Shown here: one piece after another, positions 41,701-53,000 of the stretch | Layout: every line of letters starts with the position of its first letter | Position numbering within the stretch: the first letter of the stretch is position 1 | DNA from: Chalara sp. BL73 | Lineage: Eukaryota > Ascomycota > Leotiomycetes > Helotiales | Assembly: GCA_918026815.1 (NCBI GenBank) | Contig: CAKJVC010000012.1 | Span: 1,550,001-1,614,000, forward strand | DNA: 64,000 nt | Direction of reading: 5' to 3' | Position numbers and translations under genes: made by a program | Notes under the pieces: model-generated | Databases searched by the model: none | What the model saw: the letters and a program-made list of their open reading frames with translations, nothing else | Told to the model about the DNA's origin: nothing

Positions 41701-44084
41701 TCTCAACTCTCCCGTGGTGCCGACGCCAAGTGCCAGCCGTATCTTCGATGTCCTGTCAACCCCCGACGAGCTCGGCTTGAAAGCCGACGAAGTCATCCAC
41801 GTCAAAGACTTAAAGACGCGACAGCAAAGTCGTGAAAAGGTCGTCTCCGATCTCCTAGATGAAGCCCCTACTCAACTCACTTCTCAAGACGTGGTTGAGT
41901 TGGACGCGGTTCACAAGGCCTGCGAGTGGGTTTTCAACATCAGTCTTCTAGGGAGCTCGCAGCATCCCATTTCTCTTAAGGTACGCATATTCATGCCACC
42001 TCTCTGGGTCGAGTTTATAACTGATCGGTGACTTATAGTTTAGCAACGATGATGAATTTGATGACGTGGTTACCGTCATTAAAAACAAAATGCAAGTACC
42101 GAATGGATCGTTGGTCGTGAACCATCTTGCCATGAACCTAACTTACGCATGGATCCCAATTACATCCTGGCGAGATATCACCAACGTCGAAGTCCTCACA
42201 GGCCAGAATATTGCTGAGAACAAGCAGTGCAAAGTAATCTACGTGAGTCCCGCTTTCCGTAGCCTTTCTGCTTTGCTTCACTAGTGAGCTGAGAAAATTT
42301 GTAGGTACCTGGTGGACCGAACCCGTGCCGCCACCGGTATATCTGTCACGTTAAATGCGATACCACAGTTAGGCCTGTATACTGGGACGGTTTTCCAATT
42401 CTCCTTGCCTTGGATCAAGCGTCTACTATCCAGTATATAAGACAGGAGATAGAGAGGATAACAGGCATCCCGTCGACACACTATTTAATTTTTCGAAGTT
42501 CATCCGACTCTCAGCCCTTACACGACAGTGAAAGAGTCTTCTCTAACGACCCTGAAAATTTCACCTGGACGGGCCAGACACCAGGATATCTGCTGAGGTA
42601 TAAGCCTCCGCCACCAGAAGATGGGGAGATTCAGATCCAGGTCAAGACCGCGATGGGAAACTTGATAACCATCAATTGTAAGCGAGGCGTAACGGTTCTG
42701 GAGCTCAAAACGATCATCCAAAACCGGGAGTCGATACCAACATCCTGGCAGAATCTTAGCCTTAGAGATTTGCCACTGACTTCAGGACAACAGGAGCTGA
42801 CTGAGAATGTCAACAATGTAAGGCTGTAGATTCATCTCGTCTAGAACTTACGTTTTGCTTACTTCAATCGCTAACACAGCTCTAAAGGGTTCGTATATTA
42901 CGATGCAGAGTTGGGGAACGCCAATTTCCGTCGTGGCTCTGACTGGAAAGATTATCCCAATTGAATGCGGGCCGACGGACACAATCCACGACATTAAGTT
43001 TAAGATTCAAGATAAGGAAGGCATCCCGACAGACGAGCAGCGTTATATTTTTGCTGGGAAACAGCTCGAAAATGGTAAGATTTGGCAAAGCTATGGCAGC
43101 TTCAACACTAAGTCTTTGTTCTCCTAGAGCACACTTTATCAGACTATAACATTCAGATGGTATGTCGTTTACAAAACGTTGCCGGCAGTATGTTAATTCT
43201 AGTCAGGAGTCAACGCTTCATTTAGTTAGGCGGGTTCGAGGGGGCGGGACGTCGATTCGAATCCAATTCCAAGGTAACATTAGAGTTGTATGGCTTACTG
43301 GTAGTGAGTCGATTGCCGACGTCAAGGTCATCCTCATGGGCGAATATGGTATTCCAACGAGGGACCAGATTCTAAAGCACAAAAATGAGCGGGTTGAGGA
43401 TTGTATGTGTGCCCATGATCCAGTACCAGTCGCGTCCAGGATCTAACACAGAGTTTGCTCCACGCAGTCTACAGAGTTTCCAGATACGCCGGCGAGGTCT
43501 TAGTTCTAACCACCAAAGACGTCTTCCGAGCCACCCCCCTTGGCATCGGCGCCGGCGGTAACATCAGACAGCATATCGAGAAGGATACCAACGACCCGCG
43601 CATCTGGGACCTGGCCGGCTCGCGCATCCTGAACGTGCAGCTCCTAGACGCTCGATCTTTCCGCCTCGTCACAGGGCAACCGCCCCCTCAGACACCCATC
43701 ACCGCCGATACGTACGCCCGCATGGGCTTACCCTTCTTCAAGTTGTGGCGCGACGAACACCGCGCCGCCGCCGGCGTGGCAGGGAAGTGGGGCGGTGTTG
43801 TCGGCGCGGCTCAGGCAGCGACCAGGAATGCAAGGAGGGCGAACCCAAACGGGGCATCCACGAGTGTGGAGGATGGCGAGTGGGGGCTGCTGGAGACGGG
43901 AGCTTGGGGCCCACTGGAGCTAGAGAGCGGAGGAGCGGGGAAGCTTGAAGAAGAAATGATGCGGGAAGCCGTTGCAGAAAGGGATTTTGACTTTCCTGTT
44001 GTGTTGCTGGATATTGACGATACGGTGCCAGAGTTCAGGAGTGCTGTAGAGATGGACGGTGCTAGAATTAGATCTGAGATATAA
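38785..44084 (+). CDS. SesB-like hydrolase fused to tandem ubiquitin-like domains
   Basis: Sixteen exons keep one frame: 38785-38847, 38947-39098, 39153-39378, 39431-39490, 39549-39848, 39899-40064, 40120-40233, 40274-40657, 40711-41160, 41217-41980, 42039-42242, 42305-42817, 42888-43074, 43128-43159, 43207-43402, 43468-44084 (1475 residues). Residues about 45-330 are a SERAC1/SesB-like serine hydrolase: IVAVHGLNG, nucleophile [37 protein letters not shown] Ser/Pro-rich linker precedes a middle region (residues about 450-960) with [20 protein letters not shown], which recalls an unnamed domain of fungal ubiquitin-family proteins. Then come four beta-grasp units: about 983-1060, 1063-1132 ([20 protein letters not shown]), 1140-1218 (near-ubiquitin, ending VRRVRGG) and 1220-1290. 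The last 190 residues are unassigned. One intron (39379-39430) has a GC donor; 40234-40273 is only 40 bp. No NTPase domain is present. Confidence 0.75.
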
Positions 44085-44334
44085 CTGTTATTAGCAGCGT
44101 TCGTTATCGCACGTTCATCTAAAGCCATGCTTACGCCCTATGTTAGGGGTTTCAATACGTTTACCACCCATGGTAGGTTTAGGGTTCCAATACATGTACC
44201 CTGGGGTAAGTTAATAATTCTGACTAAGCACAACGCGTACCCCCCAACACAACCACAAAATCACCCGTAAACACGACTACGGGCCTGTAAAGCAACCAAA
44301 GCTTCAGTGATTACTGTTTTTTACCTGTGAAATC

Positions 44335-47143
44335 ATGGATACCTCTTTTTCTACACCAGAACCCCTTTCTGGGAGCGCTTTACCAGCTCTAAGATCACCG
44401 TCGCTATCGCCAGTACCTTCACCAGACTCTTTTCAAATGCCACCACCACCAGAAGCTATATATAGCTCTCAAGATGAGTTATATCGATCAATTCAAGCTT
44501 GGGCAGCACAGCATAACTATGCTTTTCGTATTGGTCGATCAAAAGTAGTAAGCAGTAGTTTACGGAAAAAAATACTGTACGACTGCGATCGTAGCGGCAA
44601 ACCTCCACCTCTTGACCACTCAAGTAATTATTCGCATGCCCGTAAACGACAAACAAAGACCCGTAAAACGGGCTGCCAGTTTTCTATTAATGCTATAAAG
44701 TTGGATAATTCACTATAGGAAGTTCGTACTCGACTAGGAGCTCAATACAATACTCACAATCACTCTCCAAGTCACTCTGCAAGCTCACATCCAGCGCACC
44801 GTAAACTTACTCAAAAAAATATTAGCCAAGCACGACAACTTCATTCTGCTGGTGTGTATTTGTACAATTTATTTACAGGCTAATCTAATAAAAACAGGAA
44901 TTAAACTTCGTGATTCGATAGCTTTTCTTCGACAAAATACTTCAACTACTTTCCAATCTTATAATATATACAATTTGAATGCAGCTTTTAAGCGTGAGCG
45001 ATTACGTGGATTATCGGCCAATCATGCACTGATTCAACACCTTACAGATAAAGAAATACACTTTCAAGTACAAATTACAGCTCAAAATCAGGCCGAATAC
45101 TTATTTATTGCTTACCCGGAATCTATTCAGCTTGCACACTAAAATCAAGACGTAATTCTAATTGATAGCACTTACAAAACCAACAAATTTAACATGCCGC
45201 TTTTTTATATAGTTGGTAAGTAAATTTACAGATATTAATAATTGTTTACGGGCTATATACAGCCTTAAAAGTTGGATTATATTACAATTTTTGACCGTAA
45301 ATGTAAAGCCTAACTTTATTTAGGCATTACAAATACTAGCAAAACGTTTTCAATTGGCTTTTGTTTTCTTCCCGGCGAATCTACACTTGATTATACTTGG
45401 GCACTTCAACAGTTCCAACAGCTTAAAATAAGCCCTAGAGTAATAGTTATAGATAGAGATAATGCTGTAAAAAAAGCTTCTGAAACCGTGTTTACGGGTA
45501 TTCCAACTATGCTTTGTGTTTAGCATGTAAATCAACGTGTACTAGCTTACTGTAAAAGTATACTAGAAAATGATTGGCCAGCTTTTAATGCTTTGTGGCA
45601 AAGCATTATATATGCTCCGACAGTCGACCAATACGAAAAGCGTTAGTTAGAACTATGCACTAAGTACTCTGCTTTAAAGTACTAAAAGTGTATTAATTAT
45701 CTCCGTAATAAGTAGTTAAAAAACGGCCAAAAGCAACGTTTAGTTACGGCCTGAACAAGCTTTTATATGCACTTTAGTACTCAGACTACATCCCGGTAAG
45801 TAAATTCGGGCCCGCAATAGTATTTACAGGCTTAAACTAACCAAATATGGCCCGTAGAAGTGAAAGTGCTCATGCATATATCAAGCGATACCTTAGCGGG
45901 AGAAAAACTAAAGGAGACTTGTATTCAACTTGGCTGAATATTAAGAATGCGGTTTTTAATCAAGTTATTTCAATCCGGACTTTTACAAGTAGTGAACGAA
46001 ACACTACACCTTTAAATATTGACCGTAAACTTTACCGGGGCGTATTTGGAGTTGTTATTTAGTATGCAATTCGGCTTGTTCAACATTATATTGAATCGAC
46101 ATCTCTTCCTTTAAAACCATGTACTGGAGTTTTTACACGTAGTACAAGATTGCCGTGCGTTCATATTTGTGATTCTAAAAAAGCTACAACAGGTCTTATT
46201 CCGTTAAACTTCGATCCACACTAGTATTGGGACCGCGAAAGCACTTTACAGCCACTTCTTGATCCTTTACGGGTTAAAAAACCAGGCCGTTCCGCTATTA
46301 CAAACCGAAATACAGGCCGTATCCTATCCGTCGAAGAATTACAACCGGAAAAACAGCCTCCAGTTTGTTCTGCATGTCATAACAAAGGCCATACACGTAC
46401 AAGCCGAAATTGCCCACTTAAGCTTCAAGCTTCAATTGCTACACAAAGCCAGATACTTCAAAATATCGAAGCGTTACAGTCTCAAGCTGTACTACAGAAT
46501 ACGGCTTTAGTTCCAGTGCTTCTACAAGTTACAGGCTCTCAAATATCCGTAAAAGTACTTAGTAGCTTAATACCGACTTTCCGGATTCCGGAAAATATAC
46601 CAGGAAATATACCTAGCTTACAAGAAAACTTTTACGGGCAGTATAATCAAGAAATCGGGCTAGTACTATCGGAACCGGAACCGGAATTAAAGCCAGAATC
46701 AAAGCCAGAACCAGAACTAGAACCGGAACTTAAGTCTATAGTTGTAGAATTACCAAAAGAACTAGCACCAAACCGCCCGGAAGTTTTAATACAAAGCTAT
46801 ATAGCCGAAAAAGAAGCATGGCTAAAAGCCCACTCAAGTGTACGGCCTGCAAACTACCGTAAAGCTCGGAAATAGAAAATTTTAAAGCCCAAAATCTTAC
46901 AGGAACAGCTATGGCTTATGCCAAGAGAGCGCCGGAATCTTCAAGGCAATATTATAGCTAGCAAAGCTAACTAGACACTTGAAAAAATTACGATATAGCT
47001 AAATAATGAAGAAAAACTTGAAAACGAAGCCGAAAAACAAGTAAAATCGGACTTTGAAGTAAACGGGAAAAAGCATGGCTTACGAGGTGTAAACGACGTA
47101 TAGAAAGCAATTACGGACGATGTTGCTAGAGATCAAGAGAGAT
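44335..47143 (+). pseudogene. MULE 2 transposase (FAR1-type), many TGG-to-TAG stops
   Basis: It starts MDTSFSTPEPLSGSALPALR, with the FAR1-like LYRSIQAWAAQHNYAFRIG and KTGCQFSINA. The catalytic first D is in LIDSTYKTNKFNMP. The zinc knuckle is CSACHNKGHTRTSRNC, and RSESAHAYIKRYL gives the glutamate region after an intron near 45794-45850. TAG replaces a tryptophan seen in MULE 1 at 44716-44718 (GWEVR), 45521-45523 (CFWHAN), 46222-46224 (HWHWD) and twice near 46971-47000 (NWTIEEIQAW). Other stops occur. The pattern is what RIP-type C-to-T change on the other strand gives. The C-terminal half has PE-rich repeats (EPELKPESKPEPELEPEL). Confidence 0.88.
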
Positions 47144-47308
47144 ATATTATGTAGTGTTATAATTTGGAGTTTACAGGTCATTTAACAACTAAAAAACAGT
47201 AATTACTGAAGCTTTGGTTGCTTTACAGGCCCGTAGTCGTGTTTGCGGGCGATTTTACAGTAGTTGTAGTGAAATACGCATGGCCAGCCCTAGAACACGC
47301 TGTGACTA

Positions 47309-47426
47309 GCCTGTAAGCACAGCGTAACCAGCCTGTCAGCACAGCGTAACCAGCCTGTCAGCACAGCGTAACCAGCCTGTAAGCACAGCGTAACCAGCCT
47401 GTAAGCACAGCGCAACTAGCCTGTAA
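47309..47426 (+). repeat. About five tandem copies of a 22-bp unit in MULE 2
   Basis: The unit is GCCTGTAAGCACAGCGTAAC with small variants, between the transposase remnant and the right TIR. Confidence 0.75.
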
Positions 47427-48287
47427 TACAACCAAAGCTTGAATAAAAATGTACTGCTAGTATTAAACACCTTACAGGCCCGTAATCGCGTGTTTACAGG
47501 CCCGTAGTCGTGTTTACGGGTGATTTTGTGGTTGTGTTGGGGGGTACGCGTTGTGCTTAGTCAGAATTATTAACTTACCCCAGGGTACATGTATTGGAAC
47601 CCGTAGGTTTATAATTTGCTTAGTCAGCAATTTTCAAAACCTACCACCCCCCCAACCACTGTAAGCCCGTAAGTATAGGGACGCTACAGGCACATGACAC
47701 ACTGTAAGCGCTATAAGTACAGGGGACGCTACAGGCACAGGAAACACTGTAAGCGCTGTAAGTACAAAGAACGCTATATATTTAGTAGACTTTATAGACT
47801 TTGTGGCAGTAAAAGTCAAATATTTATGTTGTAATGTAATTGTATTTAATAGTGCATTAATTGTAAACAAAATTACAGTGCAAGTAGATGCAAAATGCGA
47901 TGCGCGATCATTTTTGGTAGAGTGTTTACTGTGCCAGTAGCGTTACTTGTACTTACAGCGCTTACAGTGTGTCATGTGCCTGTAGCGTCCCTGTACTTAC
48001 AGGGCTTACAGTGGTTGGGGGGGTGGTAGGTTTTGAAAATTGCTGACTAAGCAAATTATAAACCTACCATGGGTGGTAAACGTATTGAAACCCGTCAGGC
48101 AGACGCTTACTCAAGCACCTGCTCCATCCATTAAGGAGCGAATCACCCTTATTTATAACTGTAAGGGCAGGTTTATGAACAGAGTGAGTCAGAGCGTGTT
48201 GCGAGGGTGCGGGCTTTGGCGCCATTGTGAATTGGTGATCTCGTAGTCGAGGGAGGGAGCGAGGAGCCAATTCTGGTGCGGCAAACC

Positions 48288-48428
48288 TGTTAGGATTTGA
48301 GAATCCAGGGGTAGCTGACATGTCTCTGACTAAGTGGGGAACGCTAGCGCTGAAGACTTTTCACACACACAAATTGCTACAACACACTTCATACACATAT
48401 CACAGAGAACAGTAGAGAGCCTAACGGC
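48288..48428 (+). repeat. LTR-like repeat (family H), second copy
   Basis: It starts TGTTAGGATTTGAGAATCC and runs through CTTTTCACACACACAAATTG. It is an inverted copy of 27853-27966 in its first 100 bases. The 3' limit is a guess. Confidence 0.5.
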
Positions 48429-49821
48429 ATCCCCCAACTCCTTCTGACTATCACTGTGTAATTCACGTTCTATCAGGCGTGCTTATTGGTGGTGTGATGG
48501 CATCGGTATCAATTACGACGAGCAGCGCTTGTCGTCTTCATGTTGCCGCCAACCTCTCAGGGGTTGGATGGTGGGATTGCGAGGCAGCATTTTTGCCCCT
48601 CCCACCCTGAAACGAGCAACGAATTGGACCATCATTCGAATCCCCAAAGTACAGCCGATGCTAATGCACCCCGCAAGTTAGTACGTGTCAGGAATCGGCT
48701 TACGTGAGTATGCCAAGGAGCTAGAGCACCTCACGCACACACAGATTACAGCCTTAATTGTAGAAAATATCATCACCACATATCGCTCTTACAAGCCTGT
48801 ATTCCATCGCCGTGATCCCCTCACAGATCCTCTAATTGATTCCCTGCCTAATAGACCCTATTTCTGACAGTACGAAATGGCTTTGATATTCGCGGCTCGG
48901 ATTCATTCTTCACACCAAACCCGCTTGCTGTATTGAAGAGGATTCCTCTCGCTCTCACCAAGACAACTCTAAGGCAACCGTCAAAAACCTCACGGGAACT
49001 GCGGAGCTTGTATGTTGACATAGTAACCTGAACTCGCTTTTCGTGCTACAGCAGCGCTTTATCCTTTTACTTCCGTCTGGCACAGCATGGTTCTTTATGC
49101 AAGTATTGCCTCGGATCCGATCGGCACTTTCACTTAACGCCCTTGACATTTTCACCGTGGCGCAAGCACTCTTCCACAGCCACATCTGCGGCTCTAGCCC
49201 ACCCCTAGCACCATACCTCAAGCCTTTTTCTGGAAACACACCAACAACAGTTACACCTTTTCTGTTATCATGCAAAAGTAACCACTGTTTGCAATCTGAT
49301 TAATACACCTTATATTCCATATGACATCTCTTTAGTTTAGAATCTTCGTATTTGATACCTTACAAACGGCCGCCCGTATTGGGATCGTAACAATTTCGAC
49401 AGGATCGCCAAGAATACAGTCAATTTGAACTGCGCTCCGGTCGGAGAACAAAGAAAATTCTCACGTTCGGTGGTTAACTGAGGATTTAGTAATCAATGCG
49501 TTTTAAGAACACGAACTTTATCTGGTACACTACCCACCGACGCCTGGTTGATCGCAAAACCACAAAACTTTTACGTGCTATAAGTAGTTGCGTACGAGAA
49601 CATGTTTTGGCTAGACTACGAAGAAGCTTATAGCGCAGATCAGCATCAGCGGTCGCATAGAGAGCGCAATGGGATATTGAAGGTCGCAACTTTATGTCGC
49701 TGCTTTCTTTTGAGCGCCAAAATACACATCCGAGTCAACAGCGAGCCTGAGCACACAGCCACTTGGTGCTGGTTTGGTCTCTGACAATATCTGACTTTGC
49801 CACTTCGATTAGTTCACTCGC

Positions 49822-49988
49822 AGTACAGTAAAAGGCGAATTGGGTGTCGCTAGTTTTACAGTTAATTATTTTTACTGGGTCCATTTCTAGACAGTTGGTG
49901 GGTGTGCAGCCCTGCCCAATTGTACCGCAAGGTACAGTACCACTGCTTATTGTCAACGCAAAGCGGAGCCAATGCTTTCTCATTCTAC
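49822..49988 (-). repeat. Dispersed ~160-bp repeat, copy 1
   Basis: On the minus strand it runs from TAGAATGAGAAAGCATTGGC to GCGACACCCAATTCGCC. Copies 2 and 3 are at 56481 and 60897. Confidence 0.7.
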
Positions 49989-50063
49989 GCCTCACGCTCA
50001 GGTTTACAGGTACACAGTCTGGTCACTTTTTCCATAAGCTGAATAATTCATTTGCCTAATGCT

Positions 50064-53000
50064 TTATTTATCACTAGGCATTGTCTCGATGCATTTCTTA
50101 AATAATTTATGCGACTTATTGAGACAGTGAGCCTTTATCGCAAAACACTCCTCGCAAATCCAAAAATCCCCATTACTGCAAACCTTGCAAAAATAATGGA
50201 TATCTCTACGCGGTATGCGCAAAACACAGACGTCGCAGTATCCAGAGTCTTCATCGGCAAGGATTGAGATTGTTGCAGTAGGCAAATCATTTTCTTGAAC
50301 AGTATTACAGTTTTCTTTGTACCTTTGGAGAAAGAGGTCGGCGATTTCGGAATGTCCGTTCCTTCTTGCCCACCATAGAGCCGTTCGACCGAAAGTGTCT
50401 TTAACATTCAAGCTACAGCCTTTAGTTAAGAGAAACGCGACTACGTCTTTGTGTCCCATCCTTGCCGCCACTGACAATGCTGTTGAATTGTAAAGGTCCT
50501 TCGAATCAACTTCCACGCCATCTATATCAAGTAGCAGTTTGACAGGTCCATTCTGGTGTCGACACGCCCACCAAAACGGAGTCCGGTCCGCAGAGTCCTT
50601 AGATTCAGGCTCGGCGCCATTCTCAAGCAGCAGCCTTACCACGGCCTCATACCCTTCGCCGGCAGCCCATGACAACGGTGTTCGACCGTTTGGAGTCACA
50701 ACGGCCACGTCGGCTCCGTTGTCGAGAAGCAACTTAACGACGTCGATATGGCCATTACCAGATGCCAAGTTCAAGGGCGTCCATCCTTTATTATTTGGAA
50801 TCGCTATATCGGCTCCGTTGTCGAGAAGCAGATTGACAACGCCGATTTGGCCACTGCCAGATGCCGAGTTCAATGGCGTCCATCCGTCCTTATTCGAAAT
50901 CGCTACATCGGCTCCGTTGTCGAGGAGCAGCTTGACGACGTCGATATGGCCACTGTCAGATGCCGAGTTCAAAGGCGTCCATCCATCCTTATTCGGAATC
51001 GCTACGTCAGCTCCATTGTCGAGAAGCAGCTTGACAACGCCGATATGGCCATTGTTAGATGCCAAGTTCAAGGGCGTCCATCCATGCTTATTCGGAATCG
51101 CTACGTCAGCTCCGTTGTCGAGGAGCAGCTTGACGACGTCGATATGGCCACTGTCAGATGCCGAGTTCAAAGGCGTCCATCCATCCTTATTCGGAATCGC
51201 TACATCAGCTCCATTGTCGAGAAGCAGATTGACAACGTCGATATGGCCATTGTTAGATGCCAAGTTCAAGGGCGTCCATTCGCTATTATTTGGAATCGCT
51301 ACATCGGCTCCGTTGTCGAGAAGCAGATTGACAACGCCGATATGGCCATTGCCAGATGCCGAGTTCAATGGCGTCCATCCGTCCTTATCCGGGATCGCTA
51401 CGTCAGCTCCGTTGTCAAGGAGCAGCTTAATGACGTCGATATGGCCACTGTCAGATGCCGAGTTCAAAGGCGTCCATCCATCCTTATTCGGAATCGCTAC
51501 GTCAGCTCCGTTGTCGAGAAGCAGCTTGACAACGCCGATATGGCCATTGTTAGATGCCAAGTTCAAGGGCGTCCATCCTTTATTATTTGGAATCGCTATA
51601 TCGGCTCCGTTGTCGAGAAGCAGCTTGACAACGTCGATATGGCCATTGTTAGATGCCGAGTTCAAGGGCGTCCATCCGTCCCTATCCGGAATCGCTACGT
51701 CAGCTCCGTTGTCGAGAAGCAGCTTGACAACGCCGATATGGCCACTGTCAGATGCCGAGTTCAAAGGTGTCCATCCGTCCTTATTCGGAATCGCTACATC
51801 GGCTCCGTTGTCGAGAAGCAGCTTGACAACGTCGATATGGCCATTGTTAGATGCCAAGTTCAAGGGCGTCCATCCTTTATTATTTGGAATCGCTACGTCG
51901 GCTCCGCTGTCGAGGAGCAGCTTAATAACGTCGATATGGCCATTGCCAGATGCCGAGTTCAAAGGCGTCCATTCGCTATTATTTGGAATCGCTACGTCGG
52001 CTCCGTTTTCGAGGAGCAGCTTAGCAACGTCGATATGGCCACTGTCAGATGCCGAGTTCAAAGGCGTCCATCCGTCCTTATCCGGAATCGCTACGTCAGC
52101 TCCGTTGTCAAGGAGCAGCTTAATGACGTCGATATGGCCACTGTCAGATGCCGAGTTCAAGGGCGTCCATCCATCCTTATTCGGAATCGCTACGTCAGCT
52201 CCGTTGTCGAGAAGCAGCTTGACGACGTCGATATGGCCATTTCTAGATGCTGTATTCAAAGGCGTCCATCCTCTGTCAGTTGCAACCGCCACATCAGCTC
52301 CTTTCCCAAGAAGCAGCCTAACTACCTCAACATGACCGCACTCAGATGCTGCATTCAAGGGAGTCCACCCTTCTTTATTTTCGATGCTCACGTCGGCTTC
52401 CTTCTCGAGGAGCAGCTTGACTATTGAGGTTCGACCCTTTAAAGCAGCCGCTTGTAACGCTGTTCTATTGAACCTATCAACATAATTCACGTCCAACTTC
52501 ATTTCTTCAAGGAGATATATAACGGTATCTCGAAGCCCAAGAAGTGATGCGTAGAATAATGGGTTAGTCGAAGTGATTTGCTTTTGAGAGTCAGGCATTT
52601 TTGATTTGTCGTCATTAATATCGAACCACTTTTTCCACGACTCCCAGTTCCCGCTCTTAGAGCTAAATAGCGCATTAGTAAGTTCAACGACTTCTTTGTA
52701 GTTTGAACCACCCTCTCGAGTATGGTAGTGCCATGATCCCGCGGCATAATCTCGGAATGGCCGTCTGTCTAGATCGATTCGAAATTGGGAAGATTCTCGC
52801 CAACTCCGGAAGTTCAAGTAGCGGAGACATAACTTCGCTAACAAATTGTTTTGAAATGTCTCGCTAGACGCACGCAATCGTTCATTACCCATGAGCAGTC
52901 CCTCTTGGACCGGCATGTGGGAAAGAATATACTGTTTTACCGAAAAATGCGCTAAATGTATTGTCATTAAGCCCAAATCCTGCTTTTTTACTGCTTTTCG

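Larger units (their letters stand above)
44182..47602 (+). mobile_element. MULE DNA transposon 2, perfect ends, dead transposase
   Basis: A nine-base duplication GTAGGTTTA lies at 44173-44181 and 47603-47611. The inverted repeats begin GGGTTCCAATACATGTACCC and match without a difference over about 110 bases by my reading. The word CTAAGCACAAC is shared with MULE 1. The internal transposase has many stops. Confidence 0.9.
44148..48093. mobile_element. MITE (about 516 bp when intact) that received MULE 2
   Basis: The ends GGGTTTCAATACG (44148) and CGTATTGAAACCC (48093) are inverted copies, extending through TTTACCACCCATGGTAGG. Removing MULE 2 and one duplication restores a short element with long inverted arms: TTTGCTTAGTCAGCAATTTT, CCTACCACC and ACTGTAAGC on the left at about 47611-47760, mirrored at about 47945-48060. 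It has no coding capacity. The CTTAGTCAG word is shared with the MULE TIRs, suggesting it is a non-autonomous relative. I found no flanking duplication. Confidence 0.75.
48094..50063. other. Stretch with dispersed repeats and no supported gene
   Basis: It holds an LTR-like piece (48288-48428), a word shared with 1296-1375 (at 49340-49395) and a 160-bp repeat (49822-49988). Short frames at 48685-48867 and 49043-49303 have no recognisable domain. Confidence 0.35.

Noticed and set aside
41800..42040. Splitting the hydrolase-ubiquitin gene into two genes
   Set aside because: All exons join in phase with normal introns and I see no terminator or promoter between them. The single-gene model is preferred but not proven.
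44335..47143. Possibility that TAG encodes tryptophan in MULE 2 and the Ty3 element
   Set aside because: Many Trp codons in the same elements and all those in host genes are ordinary TGG, and other stops are at Gln codons. Mutation is the simpler explanation.
50539..52427. Two very long plus-strand frames (598 and 559 codons) opposite the ankyrin array
   Set aside because: They arise because a 99-bp unit without antisense stops is repeated. Their peptides are simply repeated shadows with no domain.
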